Part shown: piece after piece, positions 1 through 6,158 of the stretch
How the letters are laid out: each line of letters opens with the position of its first letter
Position numbering within the stretch: the stretch's first letter is position 1
NCBI GenBank assembly: GCA_003485715.1
Contig: DNIF01000090.1
Span: 1-11,083, forward strand
Length of the DNA: 11,083 nucleotides
Origin: Gammaproteobacteria bacterium
GTDB taxonomy: Bacteria > Pseudomonadota > Gammaproteobacteria > UBA7966
Direction: 5' to 3'
Notes under the pieces: model-generated
Databases searched by the model: none
Seen by the model: the letters and a program-made list of their open reading frames with translations, nothing else
What the model was told of the DNA's origin: nothing
Made by a program: the position numbers and the translations under genes

Positions 1-1
1 A

Positions 2-853
2 CGCGAGAACCGCGCGCACTTCACCGCGCACGGGGTGACGGCGCTGAATCTCGTGTCCAGCCCGGGTTCGGGCAAGACCACCTTGCTGTGCGCCAGCCTG
101 AGGCTTCTGCGCGAGCGCTTGCCGGATCTACCGCTCGCCGTCATCGAAGGTGATCAGCAGACCAGCCTCGATGCCGATCGCATTCGCGCAACCGGTGTGC
201 CTGCCATCCAGGTCAACACGGGCAAGGGCTGTCACCTCGATGCCCCGATGGTTGCGGCTGCCTTTGCGCGTCTGCATGCACACGATCACGCCCATGAACA
301 TCCGCATGCGCACGAACATGCACACGATCACGCTCATGAACATCCGCACGCGCACGCCCATGAACATCCACATGCGCACGACCACCCACACGATCACACC
401 CATGCGCACGACCACGCGACTGGCGCGGACAGTCTTCTCTTCATCGAGAACGTGGGCAATCTCGTCTGCCCGGCGCTGTGGGATCTGGGTGAGGCGGCTC
501 GGGTGGTGGTGCTGTCCGTCACCGAGGGTGAGGACAAGCCGCGCAAATATCCGGACATGTTCGCCACTGCGCGCCTGATGGTGCTGACCAAGGTCGATCT
601 GCTGCCGTACGTCACCTTCGATGTGGCACGTTGTGTGGCGATGGCGCGCGAGGTGAACCCCGGGATCGAGGTCCTGCAGGTCTCGGCCACTACCGGTGCG
701 GGCATGGACGACTGGATCGCCTGGCTCCTCGCTCTGATGGGCCATGGCGCGACGACAGTAGGGCCGCAGGCGGCAGAAGTCGCTGCCCTGCGTGCTCGGG
801 TGGCTGAACTCGAGGCAGAACTTGGTCGTCGTCAAGGGTCGGCAAAGCCGTGA
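2..853 (+). CDS. hypB: HypB, GTPase and nickel-insertion protein for [NiFe] hydrogenase (5' end missing)
   Basis: HypB is a cytoplasmic SIMIBI-class GTPase that binds Ni2+ and, with HypA, loads it into the hydrogenase large subunit. The frame is open to the left edge: the codons from base 2 read RENRAHFTAHG, as in other HypB just before the G domain, so the GTG at 35 is internal and the real start lies outside. Counting that GTG as residue 1, I see the P-loop SSPGSGKTT (8-16), IEGDQQT (37-43), the metal-site segment GCHLDA (65-70), IENVGNLVCP, SVTEGEDKP and TKVDLLPY, with T where E. coli has N in NKxD. Two things are odd. Residues 81-128 are a His-x repeat inserted between GCHLDA and the IENVGN strand. 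Residues 243-272 form a charged tail with V/L at heptad spacing (249, 252, 256, 259, 263). The stop overlaps the start of the next gene (GTGA). Confidence 0.97.
   Translation, partial: RENRAHFTAHGVTALNLVSSPGSGKTTLLCASLRLLRERLPDLPLAVIEGDQQTSLDADRIRATGVPAIQVNTGKGCHLDAPMVAAAFARLHAHDHAHEHPHAHEHAHDHAHEHPHAHAHEHPHAHDHPHDHTHAHDHATGADSLLFIENVGNLVCPALWDLGEAARVVVLSVTEGEDKPRKYPDMFATARLMVLTKVDLLPYVTFDVARCVAMAREVNPGIEVLQVSATTGAGMDDWIAWLLALMGHGATTVGPQAAEVAALRARVAELEAELGRRQGSAKP
275..418 (+). repeat. Histidine-rich tandem repeat inside hypB
   Basis: This stretch encodes 24 His-x pairs, where x is A, D, E, P or T. At the DNA level bases 275-316 and 317-358 are two 42-base copies that differ at only 4 positions. 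A third, partial and rearranged copy follows from 359. All pieces are multiples of 6 bases, so the frame is kept. Histidine stretches in HypB of other bacteria bind or store nickel, but they usually lie before the P-loop; here the repeat sits within the GTPase domain. Confidence 0.95.
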
Positions 854-1998
854 ACGGATCACCCTCCGTGCTGGCCACCGGAGCCTGGCTGAAGAACACG
901 GCCTGTCTGTGGATGAACGGTCAGGCCCACTGGTCACCAGTGCATGGAGACCTCGGTACCCCCGAGGCCTGTGCCGCACTCGAGGTGTCGGTCGATTCAC
1001 TGCTCGCACTGGCAAAGCACTCAGGGCGACCCGTGCAGGCGGTGGCGCACGACCTGCACCCGGATTTCCACAGCACGCGACTGGCCGTTGAAGTGGCCGA
1101 GCAGCTTGGTGTGCCTGCAATCGGTGTGCAGCACCATCAGGCCCACCTCGCGGCGGTGGTGGCTGAACATCGACTGGAAGGTGCCGTGGTCGGGCTGGCC
1201 CTGGATGGAGTGGGTCTGGGAGACGATGGCACGGCCTGGGGCGGTGAACTGCTCTGGCTCGAGGGCGCAGCCAGTGAGCGCCTCGGTCATCTGCAGCCGT
1301 TGGCCCTGCCGGGTGGCGATCGGGCGGCACGCGAGCCCTGGCGCATGGCGGCCAGTGTGCTGCACGCCCTCGGGCGCACGGCCGAGATCCCTTCGCGCTG
1401 GGGGCCGCTGGTCGGCTCTACCCGGGCGCTGGGGCTGGTTCAGATGCTCGAGCGCGGGGTCAACTGCCCCGCGACCAGCAGCGCCGGGCGCTGGTTCGAT
1501 GCCGCTGCCGCTGCCCTTGGGCTCTGCTTCGAGCAGCAGGAGGAGGCCGAGGCCGCCATCGCGCTGGAGCAGGCGGCGGCGCGGGCCCTGGTGGCCGATG
1601 CAGACATTCAACCTTTGCCGGCTGCCGTGCGCATCGACGCGGGTCAGCCTCAGGTGCTGGACCTTCGTCCCCTCTGGGCCGGTCTGCTCGACACCCCGGC
1701 CGCAGAAGTGGATCGGCGTGCCGCCGCCTTCCACCTGGGCCTCGCCGAGGCACTGGCCGACTGGCTCGTGGATGCCGCCCGGGCGCGAGGCGTGCGCAAC
1801 GTGTGCCTGGGCGGAGGCTGTTTCTTCAATCGCATCCTGAACGAACGGGTGCAGGCCCGCCTGCGTGCCGCGGGCCTCGAACCCTTCCTGCCCCGGGCGA
1901 TGGGCTGTGGCGATGCAGGCCTGGCCATCGGTCAGGCCTGGGTGGCCCTGCACCGAAGCCGGGACCACATCACTGAGGAGACACCCACATGTGCCTAG
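850..1998 (+). CDS. hypF: HypF C-terminal half only: Kae1-like carbamoyltransferase domain
   Basis: HypF makes carbamoyl-adenylate and transfers the carbamoyl group to the C-terminal Cys of HypE, the source of the hydrogenase CN ligands. This protein has 382 residues, against about 750 for full HypF. It begins where the Kae1-like fold begins (VLATGAWLKNTACL, 7-20) and continues with AHDLHPDFHST (67-75), the metal motif HHQAH (95-99), ALDGVGLGDDGTAWGGE (117-133), CLGGGCFFN (319-327) and CGDAGLAIGQ (353-362, candidate ligand D355). The N-terminal acylphosphatase, zinc-finger and YrdC-like domains are absent, and the upstream DNA is hypB, so they were not lost to a local frameshift here. The start is GTG, overlapping the hypB stop by 4 bases; the only nearby purine-rich site (AAGGGT) is distant. 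Truncated HypF proteins of similar make-up are known, I believe, for HypF1 of Ralstonia eutropha. It could only work fully if the adenylation step is supplied by another protein. Confidence 0.9.
   Translation: MNGSPSVLATGAWLKNTACLWMNGQAHWSPVHGDLGTPEACAALEVSVDSLLALAKHSGRPVQAVAHDLHPDFHSTRLAVEVAEQLGVPAIGVQHHQAHLAAVVAEHRLEGAVVGLALDGVGLGDDGTAWGGELLWLEGAASERLGHLQPLALPGGDRAAREPWRMAASVLHALGRTAEIPSRWGPLVGSTRALGLVQMLERGVNCPATSSAGRWFDAAAAALGLCFEQQEEAEAAIALEQAAARALVADADIQPLPAAVRIDAGQPQVLDLRPLWAGLLDTPAAEVDRRAAAFHLGLAEALADWLVDAARARGVRNVCLGGGCFFNRILNERVQARLRAAGLEPFLPRAMGCGDAGLAIGQAWVALHRSRDHITEETPTCA
1975..1980 (+). promoter_or_regulatory. Ribosome binding site of hypC
   Basis: GAGGAG lies 8 bases before the ATG of hypC and inside the end of hypF. 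It fixes the hypC start although the two genes overlap by 10 bases. Confidence 0.75.
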
Positions 1999-2249
1999 CC
2001 ATACCGGCCCTGCTCATCGAACGCCGTGAGGGCGACCAGGCCCTGGTGGAACTCGGCGGCATCCGCAAGCCCATCAGTGTCGCCCTCGTGCCGGAGGCAG
2101 TACCCGGTGATTACGTGATCGTGCACGTGGGCCATGCCATCGGCGTGCTCGATGAGGCCGAGGCCAGCCGCACGCTGGCCTTGTTCGCGGAGCTGGCGGC
2201 AAGTGAGGCCGCGCAGGTGCCGCCCGAGCTTGCGATCTCCAGCGTCTGA
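1989..2249 (+). CDS. hypC: HypC, hydrogenase maturation chaperone
   Basis: HypC is a small OB-fold chaperone that forms a complex with HypD to assemble Fe(CN)2CO and then carries it to the hydrogenase large subunit. The protein has 86 residues, normal for the family. It begins with the signature MCLAIP, whose Cys2 binds the iron after removal of Met1. The conserved GDYVIVHVG segment (40-48) contains His46, and it is followed by the usual helix (VLDEAEASRTLALFAEL). The residue after HVG is His49 where Phe is common (HVGFA), which is a minor difference. The gene overlaps the hypF end by 10 bases, so the two are almost certainly translated from one message. Confidence 0.96.
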   Translation: MCLAIPALLIERREGDQALVELGGIRKPISVALVPEAVPGDYVIVHVGHAIGVLDEAEASRTLALFAELAASEAAQVPPELAISSV

Positions 2250-2299
2250 GCAAGCGTGAAGCCCACGAGTGTCGCAGCCAGCAGAACGAGGTACCGCAC

Positions 2300-3433
2300 A
2301 TGAAGTACATCGACGAGTTCCGCGATGGCCAACTGGCGCAGCATCTGAGCGAGCGCATCGCTGCCGAGGTGCGGCCCGCGCATCACTACCGGCTCATGGA
2401 GTTCTGCGGCGGACACACCCACGCCATCGCGCGCTATGGCGTGATCGATCTGTTGCCGGCGAACGTGCGCATGATCCACGGGCCGGGTTGCCCGGTGTGT
2501 GTGCTGCCGATCGGGCGGGTGGACATGGCCATCGAACTCGCTCTGGAGCATGGCGTGATCCTCTGCACCTACGGCGACACCCTGCGGGTGCCGGCGTCTG
2601 CCGAGATGTCGCTCATGAAGGCCAAGGCGCGCGGCGGCGACATCCGCATGGTGTACTCAGCGGCCGATGCCCTTGATCTCGCGCGTCGGCATCCAGAGCG
2701 CCAGGTGGTGTTCTTCGCCATCGGTTTCGAGACCACCACACCGCCCACGGCTCTGGTGCTGCGTCAGGCCGCCCGCGAGGCGCTGCCCAACTTCAGCGTC
2801 ATGTGCAACCACGTGCTCACGCCCCCGGCCATCCGCGCCATCCTCGATGGTGCCGAGGCCGAGGAGACCGCCGAGATCGAGGGCTTCGTCGGTCCCGCTC
2901 ATGTGAGCATCGTCATCGGCTCCGATCCTTACGCGCACTTCGCCCGCGAGTATCGCAAGCCAGTGGTCATCGCCGGCTTTGAACCGCTGGATGTGCTCCA
3001 GGCCATCCTGATGCTGGTACGGCAGATCAACGAAGGCCGCGCGGAGGTGGAGAACGAATTCACCCGTGCCGTCACACCGCAGGGCAATCCGGCTGCGCAG
3101 GCGGTGATGGCGGAGGTCTTCACCGTACGGGATTCCTTCGAGTGGCGCGGCCTCGGCAGTGTGCCCCGATCGGCCCTGCGCATCCGCGATGAATACGCCC
3201 ACTTCGATGCCGAGCAGCGCTTCCATCTAGGCTATCGCAGCGTGCCGGATCACAAGGCCTGTGAGTGTGGCGCCATCCTGCGCGGCGTGAAGGAGCCACG
3301 GGATTGCCGCATCTTCGGCACGGTCTGCACCCCGGAAAACCCGGTCGGCAGTTGCATGGTGTCGAGCGAGGGCTCCTGCGCCGCGTACTACACCTACGGC
3401 CGCTTCCGTGACATCCCGGTAGTGGCGGCCTGA
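2300..3433 (+). CDS. hypD: HypD, Fe-S scaffold for Fe(CN)2CO assembly
   Basis: HypD carries a [4Fe-4S] cluster and redox-active cysteines. With HypC it holds the iron on which the CN and CO ligands are placed. The protein has 377 residues, the usual family length. Its signatures are all present: EFCGGHTHAI (C36), GPGCPVC (C64, C67), GFETTTPPTA, and a C-terminal run of cysteines at 321, 323, 336, 343, 352 and 360 that includes the cluster ligands. The ATG at 2300 is supported by ACGAGG at 2286-2291, 8 bases upstream. The 50-base gap after hypC shows no terminator, and hypE starts 2 bases after this stop, so the gene belongs to the operon. I see no missing key residue. Confidence 0.97.
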   Translation: MKYIDEFRDGQLAQHLSERIAAEVRPAHHYRLMEFCGGHTHAIARYGVIDLLPANVRMIHGPGCPVCVLPIGRVDMAIELALEHGVILCTYGDTLRVPASAEMSLMKAKARGGDIRMVYSAADALDLARRHPERQVVFFAIGFETTTPPTALVLRQAAREALPNFSVMCNHVLTPPAIRAILDGAEAEETAEIEGFVGPAHVSIVIGSDPYAHFAREYRKPVVIAGFEPLDVLQAILMLVRQINEGRAEVENEFTRAVTPQGNPAAQAVMAEVFTVRDSFEWRGLGSVPRSALRIRDEYAHFDAEQRFHLGYRSVPDHKACECGAILRGVKEPRDCRIFGTVCTPENPVGSCMVSSEGSCAAYYTYGRFRDIPVVAA

Positions 3434-3435
3434 GC

Positions 3436-4518
3436 GTGAAGAAGTCCTACGTTCGTCCGCTGGATATCCGGCGTGGGCACGTCGATCTGGGGCATGGCGC
3501 CGGCGGCAAGGCCTCGGCCCAGCTCATCGAGGAGCTGTTCCTGCCGGCACTCGACAACCCCTTCCTGCGCGCCGGGGATGACGCGGCGGTACTGCCTTTC
3601 GGCATGCCGCGCGAGCTGTCATCGACCGCAGCGGAATCCCCTGCCGGTGAACTGGTGACGGCCTGTGACGGGCACGTGGTCTCGCCGATCTTCTTCCCCG
3701 GCGGCGACCTGGGCTGCCTGGCCGTGCATGGCACCGTAAACGACGTCGCCATGCTCGGCGCCCGGCCGCTGTACCTGACGGCGAGCTTCATCCTCGAGGA
3801 GGGCTTCCCGCTCGCGGATCTGCAACGGATCGTGCAATCGATGGGACATGCGGCGCGCGAGGCGGGCGTGCCGGTCGTGGCGGGCGATACCAAGGTGGTC
3901 GAGCGTGGCAAGGGCGATGGGGTGTTCATCAGCACCTGCGGGATCGGCTGGCGGCCCGCAGGCGTCCGCATCGACGGCCGCCAGGCCCGCGTGGGAGATG
4001 CCATCCTGCTGTCGGGCCCCATCGGCGACCATGGCGTGGCGGTGCTTTCCACGCGCGAATCGCTCTCCTTCGAGACCACACTCCAGAGCGACACCGCCGC
4101 CCTGCACACGCTGGTGCAGGCGATGCTCGCAGTCGCAGCCGACGGGATCCACGTGTTGCGCGATCCGACCCGTGGTGGCCTCGCCACCACGCTGAACGAG
4201 ATCGCGCGGCAGTCCGCAGTGGGCATGCGCATCAGCGAGGCCGCCATCCCGGTGCGCCCGGAGGTCGAGGCGGCCTGCGAACTCCTTGGCCTCGACCCGC
4301 TGTACGTCGCGAATGAGGGCAAGCTCATCGCCATCTGCGCGGCGGAAGTGGCGGATGCCGTGCTGGCCGCCATGCGGGCGCATCCGCTCGGCAGGGAGGC
4401 TGCACATATCGGCCGGGTGATCGAAGACGCGCACCGCTTCGTGCAGATGGATACCCGCTTCAGCGGTCGGCGGGTGGTGGACTGGCTGAGCGGGGAGCAG
4501 TTGCCGCGGATCTGCTGA
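3436..4518 (+). CDS. hypE: HypE, carbamoyl dehydratase making the cyanide ligand
   Basis: HypE accepts the carbamoyl group from HypF on its C-terminal cysteine and dehydrates it with ATP to a thiocyanate, the donor of CN to HypCD. The protein has 360 residues and ends in PRIC, so the acceptor Cys360 is present. Other family features are HGAGGK (20-25), GDDAAV (47-52), CDGHVVSPIFFPGGD (77-91), GTVNDVAMLGARP (99-111), VAGDTKV and LRDPTRGG. Between GDDAAVLPF and the metal-binding Asp of CDGH lies a Ser/Ala/Glu-rich loop (about 57-72) that seems some 10 residues longer than in E. coli HypE. The start is GTG, chosen because it lies 2 bases after hypD and VKKSYVRPLDIRRGHVDLGHG is the expected N-terminus. 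No strong Shine-Dalgarno is visible, which suggests translation coupled to hypD. Confidence 0.96.
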   Translation: MKKSYVRPLDIRRGHVDLGHGAGGKASAQLIEELFLPALDNPFLRAGDDAAVLPFGMPRELSSTAAESPAGELVTACDGHVVSPIFFPGGDLGCLAVHGTVNDVAMLGARPLYLTASFILEEGFPLADLQRIVQSMGHAAREAGVPVVAGDTKVVERGKGDGVFISTCGIGWRPAGVRIDGRQARVGDAILLSGPIGDHGVAVLSTRESLSFETTLQSDTAALHTLVQAMLAVAADGIHVLRDPTRGGLATTLNEIARQSAVGMRISEAAIPVRPEVEAACELLGLDPLYVANEGKLIAICAAEVADAVLAAMRAHPLGREAAHIGRVIEDAHRFVQMDTRFSGRRVVDWLSGEQLPRIC

Positions 4519-4603
4519 TGAACCACTAGGGGTAATCCGCATCTGGCTTCCCCCGCGGTGGCTGGCTAAGGTGGGCGGCCATCTGGTCGGGGTCCAGCAG
4601 AAA

Positions 4604-4620
4604 ACCCGGTCGCTCCGGGT
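4604..4620. terminator. Hairpin between hypE and sbtA, possible weak terminator
   Basis: ACCCGG and CCGGGT form a perfect 6-base stem around the loop TCGCT. No run of T follows, so this is not a classical intrinsic terminator. It lies 85 bases after hypE and 36 bases before sbtA, where the hyp operon could end or be attenuated. I see no convincing promoter in the rest of this 138-base gap. Confidence 0.3.
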
Positions 4621-4656
4621 ACTTCCGCCACCGCCAAAAGCTTCGAGGAAACGGCC

Positions 4657-5601
4657 TTGAGCCCAATCGATCCGGTCCTGCTGTTCTTCATCCTTGGTTT
4701 GACGGCAGGCTTGTTGCGCTCCGAGTTGCGCATGCCGGCGGCGGTGTACGACCTGGTCAGCATGCTTCTGCTGCTCACCATCGGGCTCAAGGGCGGGGTG
4801 GAACTCGCGCGTCAGCCCTTCGCCGATCTGGCACTCCAGGCCGTGGCCGTGGTTGCCATGGGTTTGCTGCTGCCGCTGGTGGCCTTCCCGGTGCTGCGCT
4901 ACCTCGGGCGCCTGCCGCGCGCCGACGCCGCTTCCATCGCGGCCCACTATGGCTCGGTGAGCGTCGCGACCTATGCCGTGGCCGTTGCCTACTTCACCCG
5001 GCAGCAGGTGCCCTACGAGGCGCACATGCCCTTTCTGCTTGCCTTGCTCGAGATCCCCGCCATCGTGGTCGGTGTCCTGCTCGCCCGCGGCATATCTCGT
5101 GACATGCGCATTGGCGTCGTGGCCCACGAGGTGTTCCTCGGCAAGAGCATCGTGCTGCTGATCGGCGGTCTTTTCATCGGCTGGGCTGCGGGCTCTGACG
5201 GGCTGGCACCGGTCAAACCACTCTTCTTCGACCTCTTCAAGGGTGTGCTGGCCCTGTTCCTGCTCGAGATGGGGATCATCACGGCGTCCCAGTTCGGCAG
5301 CCTGCGCAAGTGCGGGCCGTTCCTGCTCGTCTTCGGTATCGCGATGCCGCTCTTCTCATCCGTGGTGGGCATGCTGTTGGGCTACGCCCTCGGCCTGTCG
5401 CCGGGTGGAGTCGCCATGCTCGCGATCCTGGCCGCCAGTGCCTCATACATTGCCGTACCCGCGGCCATGCGCATTTCCGTGCCGCAGGCCAATCCCACGC
5501 TCTCGCTCGCCGCCTCGCTGGGGGTGACCTTCCCCTTCAACGTGCTGGTGGGGATCCCGCTCTATCACGCCATGACCGTTCGTTTCCTCGGGTCTGGCTG
5601 A
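4657..5601 (+). CDS. sbtA: SbtA-family sodium-dependent bicarbonate transporter
   Basis: SbtA proteins bring bicarbonate into the cell with Na+ and feed carbon fixation. The protein has 314 residues, somewhat shorter than the cyanobacterial SbtA (about 370). About ten hydrophobic segments can be read, roughly 6-20, 31-47, 58-80, 99-113, 124-143, 163-180, 189-210, 220-246, 250-271 and 283-305. The segments AAHYGSVSVATY (95-106), QQVPYEAHMPFLLALLEIPA (116-135), DLFKGVLALFLLEMG (192-206), ASASYIAVPAAMR (260-272) and SLGVTFPFNVLVGIPLY (287-303) match the family as I know it. The start is TTG, supported by GAGGAAA at 4645-4651. sbtB follows 70 bases downstream, the usual arrangement. The Na+ and bicarbonate specificity is inferred from the family. 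Confidence 0.9.
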   Translation: MSPIDPVLLFFILGLTAGLLRSELRMPAAVYDLVSMLLLLTIGLKGGVELARQPFADLALQAVAVVAMGLLLPLVAFPVLRYLGRLPRADAASIAAHYGSVSVATYAVAVAYFTRQQVPYEAHMPFLLALLEIPAIVVGVLLARGISRDMRIGVVAHEVFLGKSIVLLIGGLFIGWAAGSDGLAPVKPLFFDLFKGVLALFLLEMGIITASQFGSLRKCGPFLLVFGIAMPLFSSVVGMLLGYALGLSPGGVAMLAILAASASYIAVPAAMRISVPQANPTLSLAASLGVTFPFNVLVGIPLYHAMTVRFLGSG

Positions 5602-5671
5602 CGCCCTGCCCACGCGACCGCAGTCAGCGCAAGGCGTGTTCGATTCAGCCACCAGCCCTGAGGCCAGATCC

Positions 5672-5974
5672 ATGACCGGCACACCGCGCAAGTTGCTCAC
5701 CATCGTCACCGAGGCCGCCCTCGAGGGTCTGCTCGTGAAGGATTTCGAGTCCCTGGGCGCGCGCGGCTACACCATCACCGACGCACGGGGCAAGGGCAGC
5801 CGCGGGCGGCGCGATGCCGCCTGGGACGAAAACCGCAACATCCGCATCGAGATCCTGTGCGACGCCGTGGTTGCCGAGGCCATCGCTCGGCACCTCGAGG
5901 CCACCTACTACGAGCACTACGGAATGGTGCTCTACGTCGGGGAGGTGCTGGTGCGCCGGGCAGAGAAGTTCTGA
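5672..5974 (+). CDS. sbtB: SbtB-like PII protein, regulator of SbtA
   Basis: SbtB is a trimeric PII-like protein that binds adenine nucleotides and inhibits SbtA from the cytoplasm. The 100-residue protein has the ferredoxin-like PII pattern: KLLTIVTEAALEGLL at the N-terminus, GYTITDARGKGSRGRRDAAW (32-51) leading into the T-loop, IRIEILCD, and YGMVLYVGEVLVRR near the end. It stops at RRAEKF, so the C-terminal CGPxGxC loop of cyanobacterial SbtB is lacking. I chose the ATG at 5672 because TGAGG stands 8 bases before it and the PII fold begins just after. A GTG at 5636 would add 12 residues without family similarity. The placement directly behind sbtA supports the assignment over a nitrogen-type GlnB/GlnK. 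Confidence 0.85.
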   Translation: MTGTPRKLLTIVTEAALEGLLVKDFESLGARGYTITDARGKGSRGRRDAAWDENRNIRIEILCDAVVAEAIARHLEATYYEHYGMVLYVGEVLVRRAEKF

Positions 5975-5981
5975 CGCGCCG

Positions 5982-5995
5982 CTGATCGCGATCAG
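5982..5995. promoter_or_regulatory. Perfect 14-base palindrome after sbtB
   Basis: CTGATCGCGATCAG is its own reverse complement and begins 7 bases after the sbtB stop. It could be an operator or the base of a short hairpin; no T-run follows. The remaining 160 or so bases up to the next gene show nothing else I can name. Confidence 0.35.
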
Positions 5996-6144
5996 GGCAC
6001 GGCCTGCCTGGGGCGATCCGCCCGATCTTCGACAGAACTCCCGCCGCTGTGCGAGTCTCAGGCCCGGTAATGCCGCAGCGCAGCGAGCCGTCCCCCGGGG
6101 CGGGTTGGCGATGATTGCGGAAGGTCACACAAGCCAGAGCCCGC

Positions 6145-6150
6145 AGGAGG
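6145..6150 (+). promoter_or_regulatory. Ribosome binding site of the membrane protein gene
   Basis: AGGAGG is a perfect Shine-Dalgarno sequence 8 bases before the ATG at 6159. It decides the start: longer readings of this frame would run back into sbtB or begin at an ATG at 6111 without a good site. Confidence 0.8.
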
Positions 6151-6158
6151 GACGCATC

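Noticed and set aside
128..1330. 400-residue minus-strand open frame opposite hypB and hypF
   Set aside because: It is antisense to hypB and hypF. Its Val/Met/Arg-rich part is the complement of the histidine repeat and it has no domain I recognise.
850..1998. HypF truncation as a frameshift or sequencing artefact
   Set aside because: The upstream DNA is intact hypB in the same frame order with a 4-base overlap, so no lost HypF half lies next to it in another frame.
3619..5127. 502-residue open frame on the minus strand across hypE and sbtA
   Set aside because: It is the antisense of two clear family members, with a low-complexity His/Gln/Arg/Gly-rich translation and no recognisable domain. 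Such frames are common in GC-rich DNA.
5636..5671. GTG at 5636 as the sbtB start
   Set aside because: It adds 12 residues without family similarity, and the ATG at 5672 has TGAGG at the right distance.
5814..6158. N-terminal extension of the membrane protein gene overlapping sbtB
   Set aside because: The extension lies in another frame of sbtB and is Arg/Ser-rich. A perfect AGGAGG precedes the ATG at 6159.
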